The notes beneath the pieces are model-generated. The model was given only the letters and a program-made list of their open reading frames with translations. It ran no database searches and was not told the DNA's origin. From positions 62,001 through 126,000 of the forward strand of contig JANTQF010000028.1 of NCBI GenBank assembly GCA_032988165.1: a stretch of DNA of 64,000 bases, in the 5' to 3' direction. The stretch's first letter is position 1; each line of letters begins with the position of its first letter. This document shows positions 33,560 through 45,716 of the stretch, in pieces. The DNA comes from Emmonsiellopsis sp. PD_33. Lineage: Eukaryota > Ascomycota > Eurotiomycetes > Onygenales > Ajellomycetaceae. The position numbers and the translations under genes were made by a program.

Positions 33560-36500
33560 AATATTCAATGCTTAGATTATTTCTTTCTTGAAGCCAAGGG
33601 GTGTACCAACATTAGAGGATACTAAATACTCAAGAAGTAATGCAACATTGAGGATACCCACTGAGAGAACTCAGACTTGATAAGTTTAAGCATTTAGAAT
33701 AGATTCATCTTTATCATTCTAGTAGTATGTGATTAAGAATGCTATCTTCTCATTTATATTGCTGAGAGCTATTCTGCAGACCAACATAACTTTATAATCT
33801 ATAGTAATATGATCTTTTATATCATTAAAATTTTCCTCTAATATTATCTTATGTATTCATTTCAGCTTTCTGCTAGAAGGTAGCTTTTTTGATAGTTCTT
33901 ATTTATCATCTAGGACCCTACTTAAACTAGATGCCTTCAGTGCTGGTGCTGATGCTACTTGACTCTGACATACTAGCATCATTATTACTATTAGAGTTAT
34001 ATTATAGGTTCTGATGGTTGCTGATGGTGGAGTTATAGCTGCTAACATTTTCTCTGTATTTAGAAATGCTCTTCATGTAGTTGTCATAGTCTAGAAGGCA
34101 GAAGATTCTCATCAAGTAGAGTAGGTTATTATCTCTATACTACTTGACTCTAATATGTTAGTATTGTTGTTACTATCAGAGTCATATTATAGATTCTAGT
34201 AGTTACTAATAGTAGAGTTATAGCTGCTGATATTCTCTTTATATTCAGAAATGCTCTCTATGTAGCTGTTATGATCTAGAAGGTAGAAGGTTCTCATCAA
34301 GTAGAGTAGATTATTACCTCTATACTATTTAACTCTGACATGCTAGCATTATTATTACTATCAGAGTTGTATTGTAGGTCCTGGTAGTTACTAATAATAA
34401 AGTTATAGCTGCTGACATTTCCTCTATATTCAGAAATACTCTCCATGTGGATGCCATGACATGAAGCCTGAGGAAGTAGGTTTCTTATATTACTTCTCAA
34501 TCTTCTGAATCTTGGTAGTACTGTGAAAGTCACCACATCCTGCATGTTGATGCTATTATTGGCTGTCACTTTCATTGTTAGCTGTTATCTCAATTATTTA
34601 CTATTAGAGTTACTCTATTTACTCTATTAATTAATTGGGTGAATTTAAAGAGTAGTACTTCTATAACTTACTTATTAAATCATCATCCTTCTGTGTCTGT
34701 CTTTCTCAGCCTCTTTTCCCATATATCCACCTGCTTTCTTGCCAAACTCATAAAGTTAGAATGGTAGATAGTATTATATTAGTCTCAATTGATGTAATAA
34801 TTAATGAAGTATACTAGCTGTTGACCCTACTTCAATGAGAAAAACTTTAAAATTATATGGGCACTTTAAACTACATATTCTAAAGAGTAGAACTATTAGT
34901 TGGTCAGGTACTATCTTTAATTTGTCTGATTTAGAGTAGGCTTCTTAATCTCAAGCATACTAGTAATCTCATGTGAAAGTCTAGTTGATCCTCCATGAAG
35001 CTGGAAAATATTAATAAAGATATCTATATATATAATACTTCATGAAGAATCCCTATTATAGACCTTCTATGTATGATTTTTAACTGTAAGAATAACCTTA
35101 AGGTATCTAACTCTCTATCTATTTGTAAGAGACTATTAATCTACCTCTTTCTTCTAAACTCAGATATGATTCTTATGTCAGCTTTCCCCTCCTTTCTACT
35201 TGAGACTACATCTAATTAGCTCCTATTTCAGTCTATCTTCTTCTACTAGCTCATATTCATTAATTTACCAATAGAATATTAACCTGTGAAGCTGCATGAT
35301 ATACTCATCCACTCATGAAGGATCTAACTCTAAATAATTAATTATAGTTTCAGAGCTCTCTATATCATCATATTTCTTTTGCATCTTCCACATAAATACT
35401 GTAAATGCCTCCTAAAGACTGTCTAACTGTAGTTACTGATATAAACTCCCAAAGTGTATTTTATTCTGTGGAAGGCCCTCCCTCTTTACTTCCTTATACT
35501 TATAGGCCACTAGATTAAGAGCTGTGCTGGGCTTGCTGACCTTGGCATTAATGAGAGTGTTAAGTTTGCTTGAAGAACTAGCTATTTGCATGTGAGCCTT
35601 AATGCTGTGCTGAAGGATCTAGCAGTTAACTTGATATATAATATGTCTAATAATTTAGATCTTAAATTCATTATGCTCATTATACTTATTTATTTGATTA
35701 AATAGCTTTTTTACTAAATATTTATAAGTATTCTCTGAGCTGCTTGTGTCCACACCATTGATAGTCTCTATCAATTAAATAAAATCAACATAGTGTTGAA
35801 TAACATGGAACTTTGGGAAGTTAAAGTGGCTATTCTTTTAGTATTTACTAAAGACATACTTTAACTTGTCAATTTAATATAGTATAGTTTTCATGTACTT
35901 TAGAGTTTCATCATCATGAGATTGATAGTCAGCAAGCATCTAGAAGTCTATAATTATCTGTGAGAAAAGAATTATAATATCTACCTCTAGACCTTTAATT
36001 AAGAGTATAATGATAGGGATCAGCTGTTACACCAGAGCCTCCTGTTTGATCCTGATTCATTACTTAATCTCACTGAAGTTCTTTTAGAATATCTTTAGTC
36101 CAGTAAACCTGGGAACTAGCTTCAACTGCTCATCCAGTTGCTTTATACCACTTAAATTCTTTATTAACACAGTTATTATAAAATTAGTCTGTCTTCTCTT
36201 ATGAATAATATTCTTCAGGTGCTCTCTACATCAGATCAGCAGATGATCAAGTAACCCTTTAAGCAACTAATGTAGGAGATTGAGCATCATTGCTGTATGA
36301 ATATTAATAAATTTATAGCCCCAGATAAAGTTAGATATAGAGTAAATACTCATATTAATGTTGATTTCATCTCTTTCTAGTTGTTGAATGATATCTTTCA
36401 TATATTCATATATTTATAATAGCCATCTAATTTGTAGATTCTTACATTCTTTAGGAGGGACCTAGCATATCATATAGTATGAGCTACTCTTAACTTTTAT

Positions 36501-37881
36501 AAGAATGATCTGTTCTTCATAGTCAGCCATCAATTCAGTAATGATGGGAAAATACTTCTAGTAGTATCTATTAGCATAAAGAATGACAGTATCATCAACT
36601 GAAAGTTTTTCAACTACTTGTGAAGCTATTAGCTTTATTTTCAATGCATTACTTAAGACTTTTTAGGATGACTCATATTCAAAAATCTATTTTATAACTG
36701 TATGATAGATAGTTGCTTTTGTACCCTAATCCTCCTTTATCTTGATAATGGATAGAAACTCAATCAGAATCAAACTAGAGACATCTTGTTTTTATTGCAC
36801 ATGACTATTTAGATTCTTAATTGTCATATAAATTGGCCAGGCAGATAAATCACTGTGATGTTGGGTTAGAACTGTCTTATTAATAGTGATAAGTAATGAT
36901 ACAATTATAACTCCATCCTCAAGTTTCTCCTGGGTGTTCTACTACCAATCTGCAGTGTGTACCTTGGTGTATACTTGATGATTCTTTTGGTTGAATACTC
37001 ATATGAGTGTATAGGTAAGATGTTCCTTAAAAGCTTTATATCTGAGTAGAAAGGAGATAACAGATAGAACATCCTAATAGTAGAACCAGTATTTATTGGT
37101 AGAACTGTCATTAATTGTGCTGTCTACTATTATGATCTCTACTCTCTAATTTCTTATTGATATTTCCTATTTAATAGTATTAAGCTTGTGTTGCCATTCA
37201 TCTGCACTATCAAAGCTCAACTAGTTACTTTAAGTTTTCAATGTAGGGGTTTTGAATCAGGTAGTTACATCTCTCTTTATTATCTAATTATTATTGAAGT
37301 ACATTGCTAAGCTAAAGTCTTGTTCATTTTTGAAGGGATAGAAGATGTTATTTCATATCTATTCATTTAAAGGTGAAGGTAGATCTAGTATCATTATCAG
37401 TGATGCCCCAGTTAAATATCTTAACTCTTACTTATAGGTAACTGTCTGTACTGTAGTTGCACTGAGGCAGCCCTCCTATACTGAAAATGATGGTATGATA
37501 ACTATGAATTCAAATGATTATAACCCTGCCTGCATATTTAAGGGCTCTGCTGAAGACTTGGAATTTATCAACATGATTATATCATTATCTCCATTAATTT
37601 GTGATACATCATTAGAAGGGTTAGAGTTAACTGATAATTAACATTAGTTACTGCCTGGCATCAAATAATAGTTTAAACTCATCTTGCATATGGATAGCTC
37701 TATTATCTTCCTGTGTCTCTCCTCTCTGAACATTATTTATAATAGATTCCAAGTTGATCCAGACATGTTTTCTGTGGCAATAGAACTCATGTTAATTAAG
37801 TTCACTTAGATTTAATATTATAAATCTACAATTATTATGAGAGTATAGGTGTTCATCAGCAGTTCATTTTTTATGTGTCAT
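33560..37881 (-). pseudogene. Plavaka-like transposase, inner copy (uninterrupted by hAT)
   Basis: Candidate start ATG at 37,881 (MTHKK, then DEHLYSHNNCRFIILNLSEL and FYCHRKHV, finger-like). An acidic linker and FSLAMYFNNN-IIKRDVTT lead into FKTPTLKT, LSFDSADEWQCKLDAI, IHTVDWW-type, VSLLITINKTVLTQHHSDL, SAWPIYMTIKNLNSH and ILIEFL. Further on come the HSVPNFAWGHKF equivalent, LADYQSHDDETLKYM (about 35,890-35,940), HY-DF and SSESTYKYLVK-type motifs, then YIDWDQYNTIYH. The protein is long (about 1,200 codons), as in Plavaka elements. A Ser/Asn-rich C-terminal segment is tandemly repeated three times (33,930-34,470) against twice in the outer copy. The Asp expected in SDKT is Asn in both copies. 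Stops at Gln/Trp/Arg sites. Confidence 0.85.
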
Positions 37882-38465
37882 ATTTATGATTTGAAGCAAT
37901 CTCTGTGTGTATAGAAAAATTAATGTGAAATAGCTGATGAAACTCTAAATCACAACATTCAGTAGGTGGTAACTAATAATCTTTATTAGTATAAATATTA
38001 TGAATCATATGATGCCAATCAACAGCTAAATTTGTGACTACAAATATTGGACTGTCAAATTTATGAGTCATATGGTGCTAATTAACCACTAAATTTGTAA
38101 CAGTGAATGTTGAATAGCTAAATTTACAAGTTATGTGATACTAACCAACCACTAAATTTATGACTGTAAATATTAGACTGTTAAATTTATGAGTCACATA
38201 ATGCTAACTAACCATCAAATTTGTGACTGTGAATGTTGGATAGCTAAATTTGTGAGTCACATAATGCCAATCAACTGCTAAATTTATGACTATAAATATT
38301 AGATTACTAAATTTGTAAGTCACATGATGCCAATCAACTGCTAAATTTGTGACTACAAATATTAGACTGCTAAATTTGTGAGTTACTAATCAACTGTGAA
38401 GGTTCTTGGACTGCCAACATTGCAAATCATGTTGGGCTGTGAATATTAGCCAGGGTAGAGTGCTA
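37882..38465 (-). pseudogene. 21-residue repeat frame between SNF2 and transposase, inner copy
   Basis: 63-bp units on the minus strand from about 38,400 to 37,985 read VTNLAVDWHHVTHKFSSLIF-like repeats, six or more, followed by a non-repeated end (NIYTNKDY-LPPTECCDLEF, HQLFHINFSIHTEIA) kept in the same frame in the outer copy (ECYDLKFH-LFHINFSIH). Trp codons of the repeat (VNW) are TAG in some units. It may be its own gene upstream of the transposase or a tail of the SNF2 gene. Function unknown. Confidence 0.4.
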
Positions 38466-38589
38466 CAGAAGCATATAACTTAGGGTGGAGTATTTAAAGG
38501 ACAATTTAAAGATAAAATGACTGTTATTATTACTTTATAACTACTAAATATAAAATCTAACTTAAATTAGTTCTCAACCCTATTCATTA

Positions 38590-41500
38590 ACATTATACTA
38601 GAGTTATTGCATCCTCCCTCTGCTGCTTCTCTCATACTAATTGATCAGCCAACTCATGTGATGCTTGCATAGTGATTTTATTAAACTTCAGCTGCAAGTT
38701 CTGATGGTAAAGAATCCCCACTTCAATCTTCATATCTTTACATACTATCTAGTGATAGTAGGTCTTATTATTTTTCTAGCCTATTCAAACAATCTGGCCT
38801 GTAGCCTATTCTTCATTGATCTACAGCCATTTGGGAGTCAACAGAACCAGATGGTAGGCTCTGACAAGTATGAATCTCTAGGTGAGAATTTTTAGAGTAA
38901 CAATAATGATAAGTGAGGTTTTCCCATTACAGTGATTATATGATTCCTAATTGAAGTTGAATGCATTGATTAGATCTTATCTATTTGAGGCTGTTACATA
39001 CCCATATAGTGCTGCAACAGGATAACTGAGTCCTTCAAGGTACTAGAATTCAGTTAGCTCACACTGTTGTATCATGTAAATTCATAAGAGATAAGTAAAT
39101 ATATCTCTTTCAAAATGACAATAATAGCAGATTCAGAGATAATTATCACTAATTTCTCAGTGTGGTCAGTATAGTCTTAAGATATTGCCAGATCAGCCAG
39201 CAGCTTTTCAATGAACTTCATCTTTACTCTCTTGACAAGATCTGTAATAAAGAGGGAGTAGGGTGTTAGAGACAAAAAAGTGTTCTTTTTCAATTAAGGT
39301 TTTTATATACTTTTATCATTCTTATCTTTCTCCACATTAAGTTCCTCATTAGTGAAATGAAATTCAGATTAGTTATCATCAAAATCATCCTTATTCTCCT
39401 CATCTGAGTAACCCTCCTTATCCTCCTCATTTAAGTCATCTGAGTCATTCAAGTTCCCATTCTTGTTGATATCCACATCCTTAGGGTTATTATTATTTTA
39501 GTATTTAATGTTGTTTTGAGATTTGACATTATTTTGGAATTCAACATTGTTTTGGGATTTGACATTATTTTGGGATTTAATGTTGTTTTGGGATTAGATA
39601 ATATTTATAGCTCCAGGGAAAATTACTAGCATATAAGCATGATGAGAATTTTTAAAGAATGTAGATATATATAGGGTTAGTTCTGGATCCTTTCTATCTC
39701 TTCACAACCATAAGTTATGAGCATTCATAAAGGCTGCCTTGATAGCTGCAATGGCTTTAGCCTTTATTCTCTTTATAGCTTCTTTTTGAGCATCAGTTAA
39801 TTTAATCATGATATCACAGTCCTCATGTGGGAGGAGGTCAATGATATTCTTACCAAACTATTTGTAATTAATGTCTTACTGGATCATGATATGTTCAAAA
39901 ATCCATACAAATAGAAGGATAAATCTTCTTAGTTGGGCCTCAGATGCTTCTATCATACTATAAGTCTTCATGTAGTTGCCTAGTGCAGTAGAGGTGTCCT
40001 GGCTGAGCTTTTTAAATTTCTCCTGACAGGCCTGATATAGTATGTTCAATTCCAACTAATAATTGATTTCCAGAAGGCCCATTTAATACTATAAGTCACA
40101 AGGGCCTTTCTCAAATGAAGTTTCAGACATCAACTAGACATTAGGATTAGTTGGCAGCAATTTGATATCATCATGGAGTTTCTTCTTTATCCCATTCAGA
40201 ATGAAATGAAAATTGTGGATAGTTGTGCTATTCTCACCCTTCTTCAGATGAGATTCATTATAGACTAGTAGTCCCCAGTTCCATGCAGGTATTGATGTTA
40301 GGGTTTAATGTATATAGTTCATCATGTATGGTGTTATTAGCACTATACAGTTATTAAGCTTAGCATGAGGTGCAAGGTCTTTAGAGATGGATGAAAGCAG
40401 ATATACCTTAGCACTTGAACTGTGCTCTTTAAACCTCTTAATTATAAAACTTTCAGAAGAGATAGAGGGCTGCATAAACAATCTCAATAGTGACTTAGAG
40501 TTAATAATATTTATGAACTTATCAACCCATACAGATAGAAGTGATGGTAGAGCTATAATAAGAGAATAACCTCTTCTGATCCTCTACACCTTCAGCAGTG
40601 CCTTCTGATTAGTATGTAACTCTTAAACCACAGTATAGAGACACCTGAAGGGCCATTATGACTATATTGAGCATGGTGTAGTAGGAGCTGCATCTTTTTA
40701 AAGGTGTTCATGGGCTGTTTTGGAATTGAACTCTCAGAATTCTCTAACTGAATTATAATTCAATGCCAGTAAGGACCTAAGAATAATATAGGTAATTTGC
40801 TTAGTGGTTTTCTCAAGCCCCATCTTGTCACCTAGAATGCCTCCCCCCACTTTGTTGTCTACTAATAGCATCTAGAATGCAATAAAGGCCTGATAGCTGA
40901 AGAGTACTCTCTTCATATATAATATTTTAATTTTAGTTGAGGGATCTTTATAGTTCACTGTCTTATCCTTAAATATGAAGAAGTGGGCAAATAGACTCTC
41001 ATTGTATTTGATGAGTTGGTAGCATCTTGTTGTGTCTACTACTTGGAAAATTAGATCAGTATTATTAAGATTATGTATATCATCTATTCAAGTACTATTA
41101 ATATTAGTTTCTGGCTGCTCATTGGGATCTGGGATCATAATGACCTCTGGGGTGGGAGTTTTTAGTGTTGGACTGTCTGAGGATGTGGGTACCTTAAGAG
41201 ATAACTTAATCTACTAACTGGGTGTTAGGGGGTTTATTGCTATTTGATCATCTTCTGTCTCATCAGCTGGATTGACAGGAGATGTGGGCACCTTGGGAGA
41301 TAACTCAACTGGTGGATTGTCTTTTGAAATTAAATCATCTTTTGAAATTAGATTGTCTTTTGGGATTGAATTGTCTTTTGGAATTGAATCATCTATTTGA
41401 ATTGGATCATCTATTTCAGTGTTAAATGATATAGCAAGAATAGTATTATATCTTAGAGTTTCAGTGTTGCCATTATCATCATTAAAGCTGGCTAGATGTT

Positions 41501-42800
41501 TATGCTTGTTGGATTTCTCCCAGATTTTGAACTGAACTGCCCACTACTGTAACAGTATATCTGATTTGGCTACTCTATCTGCAAAGAAGGCTACCTTATA
41601 TTAGGTGATTTATGAGGTTACTTGACTGATTCTGATGCTAACTGATCATTCTGAATAGTATAGATCTATAAGGAAGACTTACTGGGCCTCTAGATTGAAA
41701 TAGATGATGCTATTACTCTTCAGCTCTTCCAGTTAGTCACTATGATTCTCCTTTATAAGATGGTTAACTAGGTTCAGTTCCCTGACTATGTAAGATGTCA
41801 GATCTACTAATATGCATACAATAAGCTAGTTATCTTCATTCATCAGAGAGTTGATAGTGTGGAACTCCACATGTTGGACTCAGTTATCAAGCATGTTTGA
41901 TGTTGGTTTAACAGCTCTGAAATCTGAAGCACAAGTGAAGGATGGCAAAGACCTATAGTTACTATTATAACTGGTCATTATTATTAGTCTCTCTGATTAA
42001 TATGTTAATAAGGTTTGCTGTGTCAGTGGTGAGAGCTTCTGATACTCAAGACTAGGCTCTTTAGATTTAACTGACAGATAGATTGGTGTGGATGTTTTGG
42101 AATTAGATGGTGTTTTAGGATTGAATAGTATTTTAGGATTGGATGCTATTTTAGGATTGAATGCTGTTTTAGGATTGAATGGTTACTAGTCCCTATTGTA
42201 TTTCTGAGTCATTATATAAACTTGTTTGCTAAAGAGGTTAATAATGATAATCTAGTAATCACCTATGATGCATCTATCATTATTAAGGGGTTCCTCTGCT
42301 CATCTGGCAGGAATATCCATTACATCTAATAGGCCTTGACTGATGCATTCATTAATGGTGTGGATTCTGAATTGCCTCTTATAACTAGTATTCTACTTAA
42401 TTGTGTAGTAGTTGGAGGGTACTGTGAGTCATTAATTAAATTTAGCCTTAAGCTGATTCAGATTCTATACTGTATAGCTCATAACTTTACTGATCACTTC
42501 ATTAGATAGGGTAATTATAATGGCCTAGATGCAAATATCAGAATGAAAACATTATAAATAGAGGATGCAGTATGACTTACTGGCTGACTTGGAGCTTCTT
42601 TACTAAAGTTAGCTTTAAAGTTGGCAGGGCAGTAATGGGAAGTTAGCAATAAATTAGAGCTAAATGTAAAGATCAGAATGAAAACATTATAAATAGAGAA
42701 TACAGTATGACTTACTGACTGAGCTTTTTCATTAAAGTTGGCTTTAAATCTCTGATGTTGATGGTGGGGCAGTGGTAGTAAGTTAGTAATGAGTTGAGTT
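38590..42800 (-). pseudogene. SNF2-family helicase-like ATPase, inner copy
   Basis: Minus strand. N-terminal region (42,560-41,450) reads NEVISKVMSYTV-NLNQLKAKF, INECISQGLLDVMDIPA, IIGDY-IIIINLFSKQVY, then three separate 6-residue repeat arrays: FNPKTA (about 42,090-42,190), SIPKDN/LISKDD (41,310-41,410) and KSQNNI (39,490-39,600). ATPase: Walker A VGGGILGDKMGLEKTT (about 40,803-40,850; first Gly of GKT is Glu) and the DExH box LLVYNESHLKKGE (about 40,235-40,272; Asn for Asp). Helicase C domain: MKFIEKLLADL, HTEKLVIII, and motif VI PKWLQINEE-ATGQIV-IG-K (about 38,770-38,860) as in SNF2 proteins. SNF2 enzymes slide or evict nucleosomes. Start uncertain near 42,800; two similar introns occur at 42,540-42,725. 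Confidence 0.85.
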
Positions 42801-43497
42801 ATTATGGTGTTGTAAGAAGTTAGTTGAAAAGCTTGTAGGCTTCTCAGGTAAATAATTGAGCTAAGAGCTAAACCCTAAAGCTTAAATAAGTTTAGCTCTA
42901 TTTATAAGGTTGGATGGGGGTAGCTGTATAATGTGCTATAAGTTATTATTAGATCTTTATATTCTGATAATATTAGCCTCATTATGTGATTACTTGACTT
43001 TCTTCTTTTAACAACCTTAACCTCATAATATAATCACTTGACTCTCATTGCTTTGATTCAAATGCTTTCATTAGAACCTTTTATTTATATACTTTCATCT
43101 ATATGATTTCATTTAGAATTTCAGACACTTTCATTAAGATACTTTCATTAGGATGCTTTCATTAGGATACTTTCATTGAGATGCTTTCATTCAACACTTT
43201 TAATCTGACAACCTTGCTTTAACTATCCATTCAATATTAAAACATCATTTAATATCAAAACAACATTTAATACCAAAACAACTTAAATCATATCAACTAA
43301 TAAGGACTGTAAATACTGACTAAATGATCATTGCTGATTGAATCCCTACTCATAGTGATATGAGCTAGAGAAGAGAGGTAGTGTGCTGAGTGCATATTAT
43401 ATAATATCAAAAAAAAGTGACATTAACTGCTAATTTCATATGAGAGAGATATGTAAATAAGGAATAATCTATCATTTTAAATACAATCCAATTAAAT
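42801..43497. repeat. spacer with 14-bp (ACTTTCATTAGGAT)n and ACATTTAATAYCAAAAC repeats
   Basis: From 43,120 to 43,205 the unit ATRCTTTCATTAGG recurs every 14 bp; from 43,225 to 43,285 a 16-18 bp unit containing TTAATATCAAAACAAC recurs. No gene seen. This gap separates SNF2 (-) from the next gene (+), so it should include both starts. Homologous outer segment 55,225-55,935. Confidence 0.65.
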
Positions 43498-44540
43498 ATG
43501 GCTTCCTACTGAATGATGAGGCTGATAGAGGTATACCCACTAATACTATATGATCTACTTTAATATACTATATGTGTACTAGCTAATATTTAATAGCTAT
43601 CAGATTGAAGTGGTGATGTGGAATCTATCTCAATGATAAGCTCTTAGAGATATTCTCAGTGTTATCTAGATGTTAGTGTCATTTTCACCCTAGTAAGTGA
43701 TAATTACTTATCAAGCTTAATTACAGTACTCACTTGATTAGATGATCTGACTGACATGGTGCAGAATGCATTAACCTACTATGAAACTAAGAAGAGGTAG
43801 ATTTCTTAACCTATTAGATAATGAAGTTTAAGGATCAATCTATTTATACTGGATGCAGGTAGCCTATTCATTTTGTAGTCAAGTCAAGTTGGTAGCTAGC
43901 TAATGTGGAGGAACACTACAAAATAATTATCATCTATCTGGAATGATAGAGCTGTGAGCTGTGCTAGAACTTTGCTGGTAGTATTGAGTTGTGAGAGGCT
44001 AAAGGTAAGAATAAGTGTTATCTCCATTATCTCTAGGGGAATTTCTGCCACTATAAATATGAACTGCCAGGCTAGCCTGGTTGCTAATATCATTTCAGCA
44101 ATGAGCAAATTTAGTGGATGATAGAGAAGATATATAGAAATAGAAGTAGTAATACTAGTAGTATCAATTTTCTCAATGAATGGAATGAGTGGGATGCTGC
44201 TGGATCTGACTTTCAAGTTGTATTCTATTAGTATCTATAGTCCTTCAAGTTTACTATCATTATCTATGATGATTATGATATATATGCACAAGTAATAGAT
44301 GATGAAAATAAGCTTAGAGATCTCATTGATGATGAGATAATGAATAATGCAAATATTTAGGTAATTTAGGATAATAAGAATCTAACATGTGAGTAGAGGA
44401 TGAGATGGATTGCAAATGCAATAACTAACTATATAAGATGCAGAAATAGACTTTGAAGGCATTAAATATAATGTGCAGTAAACAATGAGTATTAGATGCT
44501 TCAGATAACTACTTGTCTTAATAATATTAAAATTAATTGA
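43498..44540 (+). pseudogene. unknown gene 1 of giant element, inner copy
   Basis: ATG at 43,498. The frame reads MASY-MMRLIEVYPLILYDL, YTICVLANI, CYLDVSVIFTLVSDNYLSSL, TDMVQNALTYYETKK, WRNTTK, WNDRAVSCARTLLVVLSCER. An intron GTAAGA..TCTAG (about 44,004-44,036) follows, then NFCHYKYELPG, YHFSNEQI, WMIEKIYRNRSSNTSS, NEWNEWDAAGSDFQVVFY, ENKLRDLIDDEIMNNANI and RMRWIANAITNYIRCRNRL. About 340 codons, with stops at Gln or Arg codons. The outer copy (55,936-56,978) keeps the frame and the NFCHYKYEL motif. Cys and His spacing hints at a metal site but no known family was recognised. Antisense open frames at 43,896-44,216 are shadows. Confidence 0.55.
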
Positions 44541-44690
44541 GGATGTTTAATATCAAAATAATGTATAATATCAAAATAACATATAATATCAAAATAAAGT
44601 AGATTATACATATCAGCCTAGATAATAATAGATCTTTACTTTGGGTGTATTTTTCAATGTGCTGATGACTAATGATGATAGCAGCAGCTA

Positions 44691-44873
44691 ATGATAGCAC
44701 TAATAGCTGATGACTTCAACCCCCTCTGTGACCTCCTCTTTGATATCCCCCTTTTTGCCCATAATGGCATCTCAGCTGGTTTTAATTCAATCAAATTATA
44801 GGAATCAGGCATATTCCCTCATCTGATTAACTTGTAGAGATTATGTGGATTCCTTGTCTCATTAATTGACTGA
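44691..44873 (+). other. conserved island with short frame, uncertain
   Basis: A stretch almost unchanged between inner and outer copies (44,690-45,090 versus 57,120-57,510). A plus frame reads ADDFNPLCDLLFDIPLFAH and NGISAGFNSIKL, with TAG at two Gln-type sites and an end at 44,873. The proposed ATG is ATA in the outer copy. It could be a short exon or a non-coding element; I cannot decide. Confidence 0.25.
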
Positions 44874-45134
44874 TAGCTTGTAATGCTAGTAGGATTATCA
44901 TTACATATATATATATATATTTATGTCTGGCCTGCCATTTAGTCACACATATGAATAAATAATAGTTAATGACTCCAGAACAGCTAGATGTCTAAATCAG
45001 CTAAAGAGATATCATCTACTAATTATAAAACATGCATATAATATCTGGTTTGCCATACAATATGGTTATAAAACCTCAATAGACTGTAAGTTGAGGGGTC
45101 CACACAGGGTATAATTTAATCAGTTATGTTAGCC

Positions 45135-45345
45135 CAGGTAGACTAGTTATTAGTGCCATGTGATATTAAATATTGGCAGACCAATATTAGTGGGTGTTAG
45201 TGCTATGTGATATTAAATATTGGTAGACCAATGTTAGTAGTTATTACTACCATATGATATCCAATATTAGTGGTATAATATTTGTGGTTACTTATTGGTG
45301 GTTGCTAGTAGTCCATAGAATAATCAATATTAGCAGTTGAATGTT
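45135..45345. repeat. about 56-bp tandem repeat (CATGTGATATTAAATATTGG)
   Basis: Three units of TTAGTGCCATGTGATATTAA with ATTGGCAGACCAATATTAG, the last degraded. The homologous array at 57,590-57,790 is in the outer copy. Confidence 0.75.
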
Positions 45346-45435
45346 GGTGTAGATTATACCAAGCCTGTGATAACTTGATGAGAAATGTAAGGAAAATACT
45401 CATATTTTAGTATTCTTTTACTTACTATCTTTCAG

Positions 45436-45716
45436 TCACATGATGTACTTTAGTTTCTCTACCCTAACCTTCTCTTTTCATTCTATTCTCAATGACCTAC
45501 ATGTTCTGCCTTTTTACTATATATATATCTTATATGTCTGTACTGTTGGTATGTTTATTTCTCCTCCTACTGAGCATTTTTTATTATCTTCTGGGCTCTA
45601 TCTGGGCTTCAGTCCTTCTATTTTCTTACTATCTTTAGTGGTTGTTTGGGATCCTTTCAGCATTCCTTATTATAATACTCTTAATGATGTCTTAGGTCCT
45701 AGGCTTCCTAATAGTT
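45436..45716. other. unresolved coding-like region, inner copy
   Basis: A 97-codon plus frame (45,440-45,733, with STLTFSFHSILNDLHVL and LPNSFIKTL) is kept in the outer copy except for one TGG/TGA site. The minus strand over the same bases is polar with Gln-type stops (KDSKKIEGLKPR, EDNKKCSVGGEINIP). The plus frame lacks Gln and is Leu/Ser-rich, typical of an antisense shadow, so I do not call a gene. Confidence 0.25.

Noticed and set aside
40387..40569. Plus-strand 60-codon frame inside the SNF2 region
   Set aside because: Antisense to the ATPase domain, which has recognisable helicase motifs on the minus strand.
38590..42800. TET/JBP dioxygenase cargo, known to be linked with some fungal transposons
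   Set aside because: I looked for the HxD...H pattern near the SNF2 and zinc-ribbon genes and found none I could support.
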